A stretch of DNA of 64,000 nucleotides from an uncultured Treponema sp. (GCF_934725225.1 NZ_CAKVAM010000004.1:124001-188000), one strand, 5' to 3'; positions 35,539-44,892 are shown, counted from the stretch's first letter. The notes: a model not told the origin generated them from the sequence alone. Translations and numbers: made by a program.

Positions 35539-36939
35539 TTACCTCTCTACCTTGGCGACCATCATTGTAACGTCGTCCCTGAGTTTTTTTCCACCGTTGT
35601 AGTCCATAATAAGATTTACAACATCATCAATGAATTCTTTTGGCGACTTGGCCGCGCTCTTTTTAATCGTCTTTTGATAAAGCTCAGTGTCTCCAAGCTC
35701 CACGCCTTCATCATTCATAACTTCAGAAACACCGTCGGAAGCCATGAGAATAACATCATCGCGGAACAAACGCTGCTCATCAACCTGAACATCGTCAATG
35801 TCAATAATTCCAACAAGCGAGCTGTTAGAAGTCAGCGGCTTGATTCTATAGCCGGAAGGAGAATTTGTGATAATCAGAGGATCGGACATTGAAGCATTTA
35901 CGTAGCGGATTGTCATTTTTTCAGTGTCAACAATTCCAATAAAAAGAACCGTGTATTTGTCCTGAAGCTTCATGCCTTTAATCGCCTTGTCAACAGCCTT
36001 AATCATGGCAGGAAGATTTTCTTTGTCGCCAAGAATTTTTACAGTGTTCATAACAAGTCCCATGACCAGCGCGGCCGCAAGACCTTTTCCAGAAACGTCC
36101 CCAAGCATAAGAAGAGTTTTTGTCGGCGAAATCGGAAGAACTGAATAATAGTCTCCGGAAACATTTACAAGCGGACGGTAATATGCCGCAACGGAAAGCT
36201 TGTCAATTTTTGGCATATTCAGCGGCAGGAACGACTTCTGTGTGTCCGCAAGCTGCTTCCATTCCCTTGAAAGCGAAGAAATTTCAGACAAGTTGCTGAT
36301 TGTAAGCGCTCTAGCCTGAAAACGTGCGAATTCATCATAAAGCAACTTGTAAATTTCAGAATCAAAAAGCTTTGTGTACCGGCAGAAAACATAAAGATGC
36401 TTTTTATTGTTTGAAAGAATAAAGCCACGCGCCTGACTCTGCTTTGTTACAATGCCGAATTCATTTCCCATAAAGAAATAGCCTTCGCCCCAAGTAACAG
36501 GATAGTTAAGCCTAAGCGCATCCATTACGGATTCCGAGCAGGAAATTCTGTCCGGGCTGTTGTAAAGAACATAGTCTTTTTCACGGTCAATAAAAAGAAC
36601 AGAACAGTCGCCTTTCACTTCAAGAACTGAAGAAATCGCCTCGTAAAAATCATCCAGCGAATAGCAGAAACGGATTTTATCGATAAATTCACTTAAAATG
36701 CCAGTTTCCTTTGTAAAAAGCGCCTTGTTTCGGATTATGTCAAGAATTCCGTTTTTTGCACGCGTAACAACAACATAGATGATTGAAAAAACAACAGAAG
36801 CTGTTATAAAGGCAAAGAATATAACGTTTTCACGCGCATTTTTTACAGCAGGAGAAACGGCTGAAACTAAGAAAGCTAAAATTACAAGAAAAATGGCTCC
36901 CGTTGCAATTAAAACGGCATGTCTTTTAGTCTTATACAT
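35539..36939 (-). CDS. Membrane PP2C-type (SpoIIE/RsbU-like) serine phosphatase
   Basis: This 466-residue protein has two N-terminal transmembrane helices (about 8-30 and 38-58), a sensory middle, and a SpoIIE domain with all metal-binding motifs intact: VSGDYYSV, LMLGDVSGKGLAAAL, MASDGVSEVMN and RDDVTMMV. It should dephosphorylate the STAS protein encoded two genes downstream. GAGGTG precedes ATG 36939. It heads a four-gene operon: phosphatase, altered phosphatase, STAS antagonist, VanY-like lipoprotein. Confidence 0.88.
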   Translation of the reverse strand: MYKTKRHAVLIATGAIFLVILAFLVSAVSPAVKNARENVIFFAFITASVVFSIIYVVVTRAKNGILDIIRNKALFTKETGILSEFIDKIRFCYSLDDFYEAISSVLEVKGDCSVLFIDREKDYVLYNSPDRISCSESVMDALRLNYPVTWGEGYFFMGNEFGIVTKQSQARGFILSNNKKHLYVFCRYTKLFDSEIYKLLYDEFARFQARALTISNLSEISSLSREWKQLADTQKSFLPLNMPKIDKLSVAAYYRPLVNVSGDYYSVLPISPTKTLLMLGDVSGKGLAAALVMGLVMNTVKILGDKENLPAMIKAVDKAIKGMKLQDKYTVLFIGIVDTEKMTIRYVNASMSDPLIITNSPSGYRIKPLTSNSSLVGIIDIDDVQVDEQRLFRDDVILMASDGVSEVMNDEGVELGDTELYQKTIKKSAAKSPKEFIDDVVNLIMDYNGGKKLRDDVTMMVAKVER

Positions 36940-37039
36940 TTCTGCACCTCGCTCTTGGGTTTATACAACAGTATATCATACTATCGGCAGAAATTTAAGA
37001 AAAAATTATATGAAACTTGGAAATGCAATAAAACAGATT

Positions 37040-37146
37040 CCCCGAACAAGCCGGGGAATAACAATGCTGTTCAATAAGTTCAAAACGTCATTGCCGTACT
37101 TGATACGGCAATCGTTAAAAAATACTTTTAGAATATTCCCATGACA
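37040..37146. repeat. Modular palindromic repeats, copy C with adjacent CCCCG/CGGGG hairpin
   Basis: ATTCCCCG and CCGGGGAAT form a hairpin at about 37040-37063. A shorter repeat copy follows from CGTCATTGCCGT (37086) to CCCATGACA (37146), using the same ATTGCCGT/ACGGCAAT arm as copy B. Both lie between the phosphatase operon and dnaJ. Confidence 0.65.
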
Positions 37147-37227
37147 ACTTTTTATCAGAAAACTTGAGCAAGGCAAACAATAACAATGTTCCTGTCAGCA
37201 GCCTAAATCAAGACAGACAATTTTTTA

Positions 37228-38376
37228 TCAGCCCAAGGATTCTCTTGTCAAAAGATCCGGCGAAGACGTTGGCTTTTCCAATGCGGCAAAAGCTTCCATC
37301 GCGGCAATCTGCTGGCGGGAAAGTTTTGAAGGAATCTGAACCATAATCTTTACATAAAGGTCGCCTTTCCTTGAAGAGCCTTCAACTGGAACTCCTTCAT
37401 CACGCACGCGGAGAAATTTTCCATGCTGAGTTCCTGCCGGGACTTTTATAGACAAAGTTTTTCCGTCAAGATTCTTGATTTCTATAGTAGCACCCAAAAT
37501 CGCCTGTGATATGCTTATTGGAACTGCGCAATACAAATCGTGTCCGTCGCGCTCAAAATATCTGTCAGATCTTACATTTACAACTATTATAAGGTCTCCG
37601 GCAGCACCGCCGTTCGTTCCAGCGTTTCCCATTCCGTGGATAGAAAGCCGCCGTCCGTTTTCTACGCCAGCAGGAATTTTTACGCTCATTGTTGTTGATT
37701 TTGTAAAAACTCCAGTTCCGTGGCAAGAAGCGCAAGGCTTGTCGATTACAGTTCCCTTTCCGCGGCAAGTAGGACAAGTCTGCTGAACAACAAAGAATCC
37801 TGAACTTCTTCCAACCTGACCTCTTCCGCCGCAGCTAGGACAAGTTTTTACAGAAGAACCTGCCGCTCCTCCAGTTCCGTGGCAATCAGGACACTGCTCG
37901 TCCCGCCTGAAAGTTATATCTTTTTTGCAGCCGTAAACTGCTTCTTTAAAATCAATATGCAAATCATAACGCAAGCTCGCGCCGTCATTGTTGCTTCTGC
38001 CTCTTCCGCCTGAACTGCCGCCAAAGCCAAATCCGCCGCCAAAAAGATTTTCAAAAATATCGCTGAATCCGCTTGAGCCGCCGAACAAATCGCTAAAGTC
38101 ATGGAAAGCATGGCTATATCCGCCGCCAGCTCCACCGCCGCCCATTCCTTCCAAACCGGCAAAGCCATACTGGTCATAAATCGGGCGTTTTTGGTCATCG
38201 CTTAGAACTTCATAAGCTTCTGTTGCTTCCTTGAATTTTTCTTCCGCGGTCTTATCACCCGGATTTCGGTCTGGATGATACTGAATGGCAAGTTTTCTGT
38301 AAGCTTTTTTTATTGCGTCCTTATCCGCGCTTTTATCAACACCTAAAACTTCATAATAATCACGTTTTGCAGACAT
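37228..38376 (-). CDS. dnaJ: Chaperone protein DnaJ
   Basis: This 382-residue type I J-protein has the J domain with the HPD motif (YHPDRNPGD) near residue 32 and a Gly/Phe-rich linker rich in Gly-Gly. The zinc domain has four CxxCxGxG repeats (CPDCHGTG, CPSCGGRG, CPTCRGKG, CASCHGTG), followed by the two beta-barrel client domains. It stimulates DnaK ATPase and delivers unfolded proteins. It is the last gene of the grpE-dnaK-dnaJ operon, separated from dnaK by a 77-nt gap holding a hairpin that may set its lower level. Confidence 0.96.
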   Translation of the reverse strand: MSAKRDYYEVLGVDKSADKDAIKKAYRKLAIQYHPDRNPGDKTAEEKFKEATEAYEVLSDDQKRPIYDQYGFAGLEGMGGGGAGGGYSHAFHDFSDLFGGSSGFSDIFENLFGGGFGFGGSSGGRGRSNNDGASLRYDLHIDFKEAVYGCKKDITFRRDEQCPDCHGTGGAAGSSVKTCPSCGGRGQVGRSSGFFVVQQTCPTCRGKGTVIDKPCASCHGTGVFTKSTTMSVKIPAGVENGRRLSIHGMGNAGTNGGAAGDLIIVVNVRSDRYFERDGHDLYCAVPISISQAILGATIEIKNLDGKTLSIKVPAGTQHGKFLRVRDEGVPVEGSSRKGDLYVKIMVQIPSKLSRQQIAAMEAFAALEKPTSSPDLLTRESLG

Positions 38377-38397
38377 ACTGTCTTCCTATAAAATCGA

Positions 38398-38430
38398 GGT
38401 TGCCCCGAAATTTCTTTCAAGGCAACCCCG
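38398..38430 (-). other. Intercistronic hairpin between dnaK and dnaJ
   Basis: GGTTGCC (38398-38404) pairs perfectly with GGCAACC (38421-38427); the adjacent CCCCG runs can form alternative pairs. There is no long T run, so partial attenuation or mRNA processing is the likely effect. Confidence 0.55.
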
Positions 38431-38453
38431 TTTCTCTTACTTTAGATTAGATT

Positions 38454-40403
38454 TTAGTTTTTTACTTCGTACTCAACATCATCAGCGTTGTTTGCGCCCT
38501 TGAAGCCAGAAGCATTTCCGTCTTTTCCTTCATCAGGATTTGGATTTGAAGCGTTCTGTGCTCCTGCCGCGCCCTGCTGTTGCTGTGCAGCCTGAGACTT
38601 GTAAAGCTCTTCTGCCATCTTGTAAGAAGCCTGCTTCAAGTTTTCAGCCTTAGCCTTGATGTCATCAATATTGTCGCCCTTAAGAGCTTCTTTAAGCTCG
38701 TTCATGGCAGCTTCAATCTTTGACTTTTCGTCAGCGGAAATCTTGTCGCCTATATCCTTGAGAGATTTTTCAGTTGCATAAACAAGGCTGTCAGCTTCGT
38801 TCTTTGCATCGATTGCCTCTCTCTTCTTTTTATCAGCATCAGCATTTGCCTCGGCATCTTTTACCATGCGGTTGATTTCCTCTTCAGAAAGTCCGCTTGA
38901 AGAAGTAATCTGAATATGCTGCTCTTTGCCAGTTCCCATATCTTTTGCGCTTACATGGACAATTCCGTTCGCATCAATATCGAATGTAACTTCAATCTGA
39001 GGAACTCCACGAGGCGCCGCAGGGATTCCAGTAAGGTCAAAGTTGCCCAAAGTTCTGTTCTGGGCTGCCATTTCGCGCTCACCCTGAAGAACATGGATGC
39101 TTACAGCAGTCTGATTGTCCGCCGCAGTAGAGAAAACCTGGCTCTTCTTTGTAGGAATTGTTGTGTTGCGGTTGATAAGGCGTGTAAATACTCCGCCCAT
39201 TGTTTCAATTCCCAAAGAAAGCGGTGTAACATCAAGCAAAAGAACATCTTTTACATCTCCTGCAAGAACACCGCCCTGAATTGCAGCACCAATCGCAACT
39301 GCTTCATCCGGGTTAACAGCACGGCTTCCTTCTTTTCCGAAAATTGACTTTACAATTTCCTGAACTTTTGGCATACGGCTTGAACCGCCGACAAGAAGAA
39401 CTTCGTCAATCTTATCTGGTGTGATTTCAGCATCTTTCATTGCCTTCATACAAGGCTCGCGTGTAGCTTCAAACAAATGGTCTGTCATCTGCTCGAACTG
39501 GGCGCGTGTCAAAGTTTTCTGCAAGTGCTTTGGACCTGTGGCATCAGCTGTAATAAACGGCAAGTTGATTTCTGTTGTTGTCTGGTTTGAAAGAGAAATC
39601 TTTGCATTTTCAGCAGCTTCACGAAGTCTCTGCAAAGCCATGCTGTCTTTTGAAAGATCGATTCCAGTATCAGCCTTGAACTGCTCAATAAGCCAGTTTA
39701 CAACACAGCGGTCCCAGTCGTCTCCGCCAAGGTGAGTGTTTCCGTTTGTAGATTTTACTTCGAAAACGCCGTCGCCAAGTTCAAGAATTGAAATATCAAA
39801 TGTACCGCCGCCAAGATCGTATACAGCGATTGTTTTTTCCTGCTTCTGATCCTTGTTGAATCCGAATGCCAAAGATGCGGCTGTAGGCTCGTTGATAATG
39901 CGCTTTACATCAAGACCTGCGATTTTACCAGCATCTTTTGTAGCCTGACGCTGGGCATCGTTAAAGTAAGCCGGAACTGTAATTACAGCTTCTGTAACTG
40001 TTTCGCCAAGATAATCTTCCGCAGTCTTCTTCATTTTCTGAAGAATAAACGCTGAAATTTCCTGCGGGCTGTATTCCTTCTTTGCTCCGTTTTCTTCAAC
40101 TTCAACACGGACATCTTCACCGTGGTCTTTTACAGTGTATGGAACAAGCTTTGCTTCACCTGAAAGCTCATTGTAGCGGTGTCCGATAAAACGTTTAATA
40201 GAATAAATTGTGTTTTTTGGATTTGTAACCATCTGGTTTTTTGCAGGAAGACCAACAATGCGGTCTCCTTTTGCAGTAAAACCAACGATTGAAGGTGTTG
40301 TGCGTCCGCCTTCTGAGTTCTGGATTACAACAGGCTCGCCGTTTTCCATTACAGCGACGCAAGAATTTGTTGTTCCCAAGTCAATTCCAATAATCTTACC
40401 CAT
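38454..40403 (-). CDS. dnaK: Chaperone protein DnaK (Hsp70)
   Basis: This 649-residue Hsp70 has the phosphate loop GIDLGTTNSCVAV at the N terminus, connect motif FNDAQRQATKDAG, DLGGGTFDIS, and adenosine motif LLVGGSSRMPKV. The linker DVLLLDVTPLSLGIET precedes the substrate-binding domain and lid. The C terminus ends in an acidic tail (DDVEYEVKN) after an Ala/Gln-rich stretch, as usual for bacterial DnaK. It binds exposed hydrophobic segments in ATP-driven cycles with DnaJ and GrpE. It is the middle gene of the operon, 44 nt after grpE. Confidence 0.98.
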   Translation of the reverse strand: MGKIIGIDLGTTNSCVAVMENGEPVVIQNSEGGRTTPSIVGFTAKGDRIVGLPAKNQMVTNPKNTIYSIKRFIGHRYNELSGEAKLVPYTVKDHGEDVRVEVEENGAKKEYSPQEISAFILQKMKKTAEDYLGETVTEAVITVPAYFNDAQRQATKDAGKIAGLDVKRIINEPTAASLAFGFNKDQKQEKTIAVYDLGGGTFDISILELGDGVFEVKSTNGNTHLGGDDWDRCVVNWLIEQFKADTGIDLSKDSMALQRLREAAENAKISLSNQTTTEINLPFITADATGPKHLQKTLTRAQFEQMTDHLFEATREPCMKAMKDAEITPDKIDEVLLVGGSSRMPKVQEIVKSIFGKEGSRAVNPDEAVAIGAAIQGGVLAGDVKDVLLLDVTPLSLGIETMGGVFTRLINRNTTIPTKKSQVFSTAADNQTAVSIHVLQGEREMAAQNRTLGNFDLTGIPAAPRGVPQIEVTFDIDANGIVHVSAKDMGTGKEQHIQITSSSGLSEEEINRMVKDAEANADADKKKREAIDAKNEADSLVYATEKSLKDIGDKISADEKSKIEAAMNELKEALKGDNIDDIKAKAENLKQASYKMAEELYKSQAAQQQQGAAGAQNASNPNPDEGKDGNASGFKGANNADDVEYEVKN

Positions 40404-40447
40404 AATATTTACCTCTTTTTATATTCAATTTATTTTTTCTGAAGAAA

Positions 40448-41107
40448 TTATTTCTGTTCTTCAGTTTCTTTCTTTTCTTCTGACGGCGGATTTACAGTTC
40501 CGTCCGGCATGCTCACCATTACTTTTGCATGGCGAATAACTCTGTCCTTAAGTTTGTAGCCTTTTAGATAAACTACTTTCAGCACAGGAGAAGCAACCGG
40601 GTCTTGAGAAGAGCCAATGGCTTCATGAATATCAGGATCAAACGCATCGCCTGCAACGCCGTAAGAAACAAGATTGTATTTGTTCTCAAGCATACTGATG
40701 AGGCTTTTGTTTATCATTGTAACGCCATCCGCAATAGACTTTGGATCTGTGGCAGTAGCCGCGGCTTCAACAGTGCGGTCAAAGTTATCAAGGCTTTCAA
40801 GAAGATCCTTCAGCAAATTTGTGTTTGCAAAATCAAAGGCTTCCTGTTTTTCCTGAATCGCTCTTTTTCTGTAGTTGTCAAAATCAGCAGCGCGGCGCAA
40901 AACCTGATCTTTTAAGTCAGCGTTTTCTTTTTTCAGCCCGTCAATCTGCTTTTCAAGCTCTGCAATTTTTTCTTCCGCGGAAAGAGTTTTTTCTTCCTGA
41001 ACTTCCGCATTTTCATTTTTTTCATTTTCCTGAGCTACGGCATTCTGAACATTTTCATGCTCTTCGTGCTTGTGTTCCTCGTGGTGATGATGTTTTTCTT
41101 TGCTCAT
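40448..41107 (-). CDS. grpE: Nucleotide exchange factor GrpE with His-rich N terminus
   Basis: This 219-residue GrpE has the long coiled coil (about 40-100, EEKIAELEKQIDGLKKENAD), the four-helix region with DNYRKRAIQEK, and a beta domain with YKLKDRVIRHAKVMVS. It releases ADP from DnaK. The first 20 residues are unusual: MSKEKHHHHEEHKHEEHE, a His/Glu stretch that could bind zinc or nickel and recalls the linker of the COG0523 GTPase in this window. It is the first gene of the operon, with a TTGACA promoter at 41133-41159. No hrcA is nearby. Confidence 0.94.
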   Translation of the reverse strand: MSKEKHHHHEEHKHEEHENVQNAVAQENEKNENAEVQEEKTLSAEEKIAELEKQIDGLKKENADLKDQVLRRAADFDNYRKRAIQEKQEAFDFANTNLLKDLLESLDNFDRTVEAAATATDPKSIADGVTMINKSLISMLENKYNLVSYGVAGDAFDPDIHEAIGSSQDPVASPVLKVVYLKGYKLKDRVIRHAKVMVSMPDGTVNPPSEEKKETEEQK

Positions 41108-41132
41108 TTTATTTTCCTATCTGATGAAAAAG

Positions 41133-41177
41133 ATAATAAAATTTATATCGAGTTGTCAACAAATTTTTGAAATTTGT
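41133..41177 (-). promoter_or_regulatory. grpE promoter overlapped by a palindrome
   Basis: On the minus strand TTGACA (41159-41154) is followed 15 bp later by TATTAT (41138-41133). A perfect palindrome, ACAAATTT-TTG-AAATTTGT (41159-41177), touches the -35 box and could be an operator. It is not a CIRCE element, whose TTAGCACTC half-site is absent. Confidence 0.5.
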
Positions 41178-41195
41178 CATGCAATAATGTATTTT

Positions 41196-42560
41196 TTATT
41201 TGCGCTCGTCCATTGGAACGTAATCACGCTCTTCCGCGACATTTTTGTATGCCGGACGGTAAATGCGTTTTCCTGCGACAATCTCTTCAATTCTATGCGC
41301 GCTCCAGCCGGCAATTCTTGCAATGGCAAACAACGGAGTGTAAAGCTCGCGCGGAATTCCAAGCATCGAATAAACAAAGCCTGAATAAAAGTCAACATTT
41401 GTGCAGATTCGTTTTTTCTGTCCGTGAAGCTCATAAAGAACTTCCGGAGCAAGACGTTCTATTGAAGTGTAAAGATTAAATTCTTCCTCGCAGCCTTTTT
41501 CTTTTGCAAGTTCCGCAGCCTTGTTTCTTAAAAGAATTGCGCGTGGGTCGCTGATTGTATAAACGGCATGTCCCTGTCCGTAGATAAGTCCTGTGCGGTC
41601 GAAAGCTTCTTTTTTTCCGATTTTATAAAGATAATCTTCTATCTCTTTTTCGTTGCTCCAGTCTTTTACGTTTTCCTTGATATTGTCCATCATTTCTATA
41701 ACGCGGATATTTGCTCCACCATGGCGACGGCCTTTTAAAGAGCCAACTGCGGCGGCAACAGCGGAATAAGTATCTGTGTCCGCGGAAGAAACTACGTGAA
41801 TTGTAAGAGAAGAGTTGTTTCCTCCACCGTGCTCGGCATGAAGAATAAGCGCAAGGTCAAGGATTTCAGCTTCAAGATGAGTATAGCTTTTGTCGTTTCT
41901 TGTAAGGCGCAGGAAATTTTCCGAAGTGCTAAGCTCTGGAAGCGGATTATGAATGTACATGCTTTTTCCGTCATAATAACGGCGTTTTGCCTGATAGCCA
42001 TAAGCCGCCAATGTTGAAAAGCGGGAAATAAGTTCAATGCACTGGCGAAGAATATTTGCAACATCGCGGTTTTCTGGATCCGGGTCATAAGAATAAGAAG
42101 CAAGAACTCCGCGCGCAATTTTATTCATAATATCACTTGAAGGCGCTTTCATTATCATGTCTTCTGTAAAATATTCAGGAAGAGATCTTAAGCTTCCCAA
42201 GAAACTTGAAAACTCATCCAGCTGCGACTGAGTTGGAAGCTGCCCGAACAAAAGAAGATAAACGCACTGCTCAAATCCAAACTGATGATGAAGTTCCGCG
42301 TCTTTTACAATATCCTCAACATTATATCCGCGGTAAATCAATTTTCCAGGAATGGCGACTTTGTTTCCGTCATCATCGATGTAATAGCCTACAACATCTC
42401 CGATTTTTGTAAGTCCGACCAAAACTCCGCGTCCGTCCGCATATCTAAGACCGCGCTTGACATTGTATTTTTCATAAAGGGCTGGATCTATGGGATCGTT
42501 GTCCACAGTAAGTTTTGAAAGTTTGTCGATAAAATTTGAATTCTGACTGTTTTCGTTCAT
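41196..42560 (-). CDS. gltA: Citrate synthase
   Basis: This 454-residue enzyme of the citrate synthase family has the catalytic histidines in LILHAEHGGGNNSS and in YGQGHAVYTISDPRA, and the segment GSLKGRRHGGANIRV. It condenses oxaloacetate and acetyl-CoA. With no other TCA-cycle gene nearby, the likely role is supply of 2-oxoglutarate for glutamate, but this is inferred. ATG 42560 follows GGAGG by 8 nt; an in-frame extension to 42623 is rejected. The N terminus (LTVDNDPIDPALYEKYNVKRG) is that of the longer anaerobe-type enzymes. Confidence 0.93.
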   Translation of the reverse strand: MNENSQNSNFIDKLSKLTVDNDPIDPALYEKYNVKRGLRYADGRGVLVGLTKIGDVVGYYIDDDGNKVAIPGKLIYRGYNVEDIVKDAELHHQFGFEQCVYLLLFGQLPTQSQLDEFSSFLGSLRSLPEYFTEDMIMKAPSSDIMNKIARGVLASYSYDPDPENRDVANILRQCIELISRFSTLAAYGYQAKRRYYDGKSMYIHNPLPELSTSENFLRLTRNDKSYTHLEAEILDLALILHAEHGGGNNSSLTIHVVSSADTDTYSAVAAAVGSLKGRRHGGANIRVIEMMDNIKENVKDWSNEKEIEDYLYKIGKKEAFDRTGLIYGQGHAVYTISDPRAILLRNKAAELAKEKGCEEEFNLYTSIERLAPEVLYELHGQKKRICTNVDFYSGFVYSMLGIPRELYTPLFAIARIAGWSAHRIEEIVAGKRIYRPAYKNVAEERDYVPMDERK

Positions 42561-42683
42561 AGACGAGCCTCCATTTTTGTATAAATATGCACTTTTTTTT
42601 ATAAAAACTATATCAGCATACAAAAAATTAAGTATTTATTCAATAAGAGAGAATAATTGCAAAAATTCAGTTTTATTAAAATT

Positions 42684-42720
42684 CAAAAATTCCGCCCGCA
42701 TAACTTTTTACGCAGGCAGT
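42684..42720 (-). terminator. Terminator of argS
   Basis: On the minus strand CTGCCTGC (42719-42712) pairs with GCGGGCGG (42699-42692) through two wobbles, then AATTTTTG. It lies 8 nt after argS. Confidence 0.65.
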
Positions 42721-42727
42721 TTTTTCT

Positions 42728-44557
42728 TTACATTCTTTCCAAGTAAGGAACAAGAACAAGTTCCATTCCGCTTTTTAAAACGGTCAAAGTGCATTGCGCA
42801 AGAGCAAGGCGGGCTTTTGCAAGGCGTTCATTTTCAGAAGCAGTTCCGACAATCGGGCAGTCCCGGTAAAACGCGCTGAAACTTTTGCTTACATCGTAAA
42901 GGTAAGAAGCCATTCCGCTTGGATCTAAAGTTTCCGCAGATTTTTGAACAACGGAAGGGAATCTTTCCAAGTCCTTTATCAAAGCCCATTCGCTTTCCGC
43001 AGTTAAAAGTGAAAAATCTTCCGCCGAAACTGAAGGCTCAAGTCCCTGCTCTTTTGCCTTGCGTAAAATTGAAGCAATGCGCGCTCCCATGTACTGAAGA
43101 TAAGGTCCTGTGTTTCCGTTGAAGCTAAGCGATTCTTCCGGGTTGAAAAGCATATCTTTTACCGGAGCAACATTCAAAAGGTAATAATCCAAGGCAGCCA
43201 GCGCAATTTTTTCAGCGACATCATCAGGACTTCCAACTGAATTGTCTCTGCCGCGCTCTTCAATTGCCTTTAAAGCCTGCGCATGAAGATTGTCAATCAA
43301 GTCATCGGCATCAACAACAGTTCCCTCACGGCTTTTCATTCTTCCGCTCGGAAGGTTTACAAGTCCATAGCTCAAATGGAACAGTTTTTCAGTCCAGCTG
43401 AATCCAAGTTTTTTCAAAATATGGAAAAGAATTTTAAAGTGATAGTTCTGCTCGCTTGCAACAACGTAAACAAGCTGATTAAAAGGCCAGTCATTGTGGC
43501 GGCTGATTGCAGTTCCAATGTCTTGCGTTATATAAACAGAAGTTCCGTCTTTTCTTAAAAGAACTTTTTCGTGACTGTCTTCATCTTTGCCTTTTCCAAC
43601 AACATCGGTAACATCGATTCTTACAGAACCGTCTGGAGCTTTAAAGAACACGCCTTTTTCAAGTCCCTTTAAGATTTCGTCCTTGCCTTTTAAATAAGTG
43701 TCGCTTTCAAAGTAGAATTTGTCAAAGGCAATTCCAGTTCTTTTGTAAGTTTCCTTTAGTCCGTCCAAAGTCCAGCCGTTCATTTTCTGCCAAAGCTCGC
43801 GGATTTCTTTGTCGTCCTGTTCCCATTTTACAAGCATTTCTTCCGCCTGCTGAACGGCTTCCGGGTGCTCCTTGGAATACTTATCAAACTCAACATAGCA
43901 CTGGCCAACAAAATGATCTCCTTTCATTCCAAGAGATTCAGGAGTTTCGTTTTTTGCCTCGTGGAAAAGCTTGTACGCCAGCATTGATTTACAGATGTGG
44001 ATTCCGCGGTTATTAATAAGGTCAACTTTAAAAACTTCTGCGCCAGCTTTCTTTAGAATCCGGCTCACGCTTTCACCAAGAGCGTCATTGCGAAGATGTC
44101 CAAGATGAAGCGGCTTGTTTGTGTTCGGCGAAGAAAATTCAACCATAATCCGCTGACCTTCAAGAGGCTTTTTTCCTGCGGAATCAAAAGAGCCGTAATT
44201 TTCTCCCTGAGAAACAATCGAAGCCAAAATTCCTGCGGCAGAAGCAGCCTTGTTGAGCTTTACATTCACATAAGGACCAGCAGCGTCAAATTCGCCAAGA
44301 GAAGCAAGCTCCTTATCAGTTTCCGCGGATTTTTTAAGCGACTGGGCAACGGCGGCGGCAATTGCAGGAGGAGCCATTCTGAACATTTTTGCAAAAGGAA
44401 ACATCGGGCTTCCCAAATCTCCCATTTCAGGGCGCGGCGGATTTTCCACACGCACAAGTTTTTCGTCAATTTCAGGGCAATCTATTTTATTTTCAATTTT
44501 AAACTGATTCACAGCATTCAACACAGCGGATTTAAACAAATCTTTTTGACTTAACAT
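42728..44557 (-). CDS. argS: Arginyl-tRNA synthetase
   Basis: This 609-residue class I synthetase has the HIGH signature as NKPLHLGHLRND, the KMSKS-equivalent as RMKSREGTVV, and an N-terminal additional domain for tRNA D-loop contact. The C-terminal DALR anticodon-binding domain ends the chain. It charges tRNA-Arg and needs the tRNA for amino-acid activation. AAGGAAA precedes ATG 44557. It is followed by a hairpin terminator and then gltA, which has its own ribosome-binding site. Confidence 0.96.
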   Translation of the reverse strand: MLSQKDLFKSAVLNAVNQFKIENKIDCPEIDEKLVRVENPPRPEMGDLGSPMFPFAKMFRMAPPAIAAAVAQSLKKSAETDKELASLGEFDAAGPYVNVKLNKAASAAGILASIVSQGENYGSFDSAGKKPLEGQRIMVEFSSPNTNKPLHLGHLRNDALGESVSRILKKAGAEVFKVDLINNRGIHICKSMLAYKLFHEAKNETPESLGMKGDHFVGQCYVEFDKYSKEHPEAVQQAEEMLVKWEQDDKEIRELWQKMNGWTLDGLKETYKRTGIAFDKFYFESDTYLKGKDEILKGLEKGVFFKAPDGSVRIDVTDVVGKGKDEDSHEKVLLRKDGTSVYITQDIGTAISRHNDWPFNQLVYVVASEQNYHFKILFHILKKLGFSWTEKLFHLSYGLVNLPSGRMKSREGTVVDADDLIDNLHAQALKAIEERGRDNSVGSPDDVAEKIALAALDYYLLNVAPVKDMLFNPEESLSFNGNTGPYLQYMGARIASILRKAKEQGLEPSVSAEDFSLLTAESEWALIKDLERFPSVVQKSAETLDPSGMASYLYDVSKSFSAFYRDCPIVGTASENERLAKARLALAQCTLTVLKSGMELVLVPYLERM

Positions 44558-44687
44558 AATTTTTCCTTAAAAATTTTCTTTGTCCAAAAATCAAGCGGAC
44601 AGCAATTTATTTTTAGAAAGTATAACAAAATAAAAACAAAGTGAAAAGCACAGGAATTTTGAAGAAAAATGAATACTCATATTAAGT

Positions 44688-44747
44688 ACCATTGCCGTGT
44701 TTGACACAGCAATCCAATAGATTATCGGGTCAAGCCCGATAATGACA
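44688..44747. repeat. Modular palindromic intergenic repeat, copy D
   Basis: This copy begins ACCATTGCCGTGTTTGACAC, a degenerate left arm, and ends with the CGGGTCAAGCCCGATAATGACA right arm. It lies between argS and the glycosyl-phosphate transferase gene. Confidence 0.7.
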
Positions 44748-44786
44748 GTAAAATATATAATTTTAAATTCCTGCTCAAACAAAAGA

Positions 44787-44880
44787 AGCATTCCTATTAG
44801 AAGAGGAAGAGCTTTCCGCTTAAAGAAAAAACAGCGTTCCTGTTCCAATAGGAAGCTCGTTCCGCCTACAACAGGAAGCA
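44787..44880. repeat. Two 46-bp imperfect tandem repeats with TTCCT/AGGAA hairpins
   Basis: Units start at 44787 and 44833. Both begin AGC(A/G)TTCCT and keep AGGAAG and TTCCGC at matching places, and each folds through TTCCTxTT/AGGAA. They fill the rest of the 335-nt gap between copy D and the transferase stop. Function unknown. Confidence 0.6.
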
Positions 44881-44892
44881 AAAAATATATGG

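Noticed and set aside
41108..41195. CIRCE/HrcA operator before grpE
   Set aside because: The TTAGCACTC-N9-GAGTGCTAA pattern is absent; only an unrelated AT-rich palindrome overlaps the -35 box.
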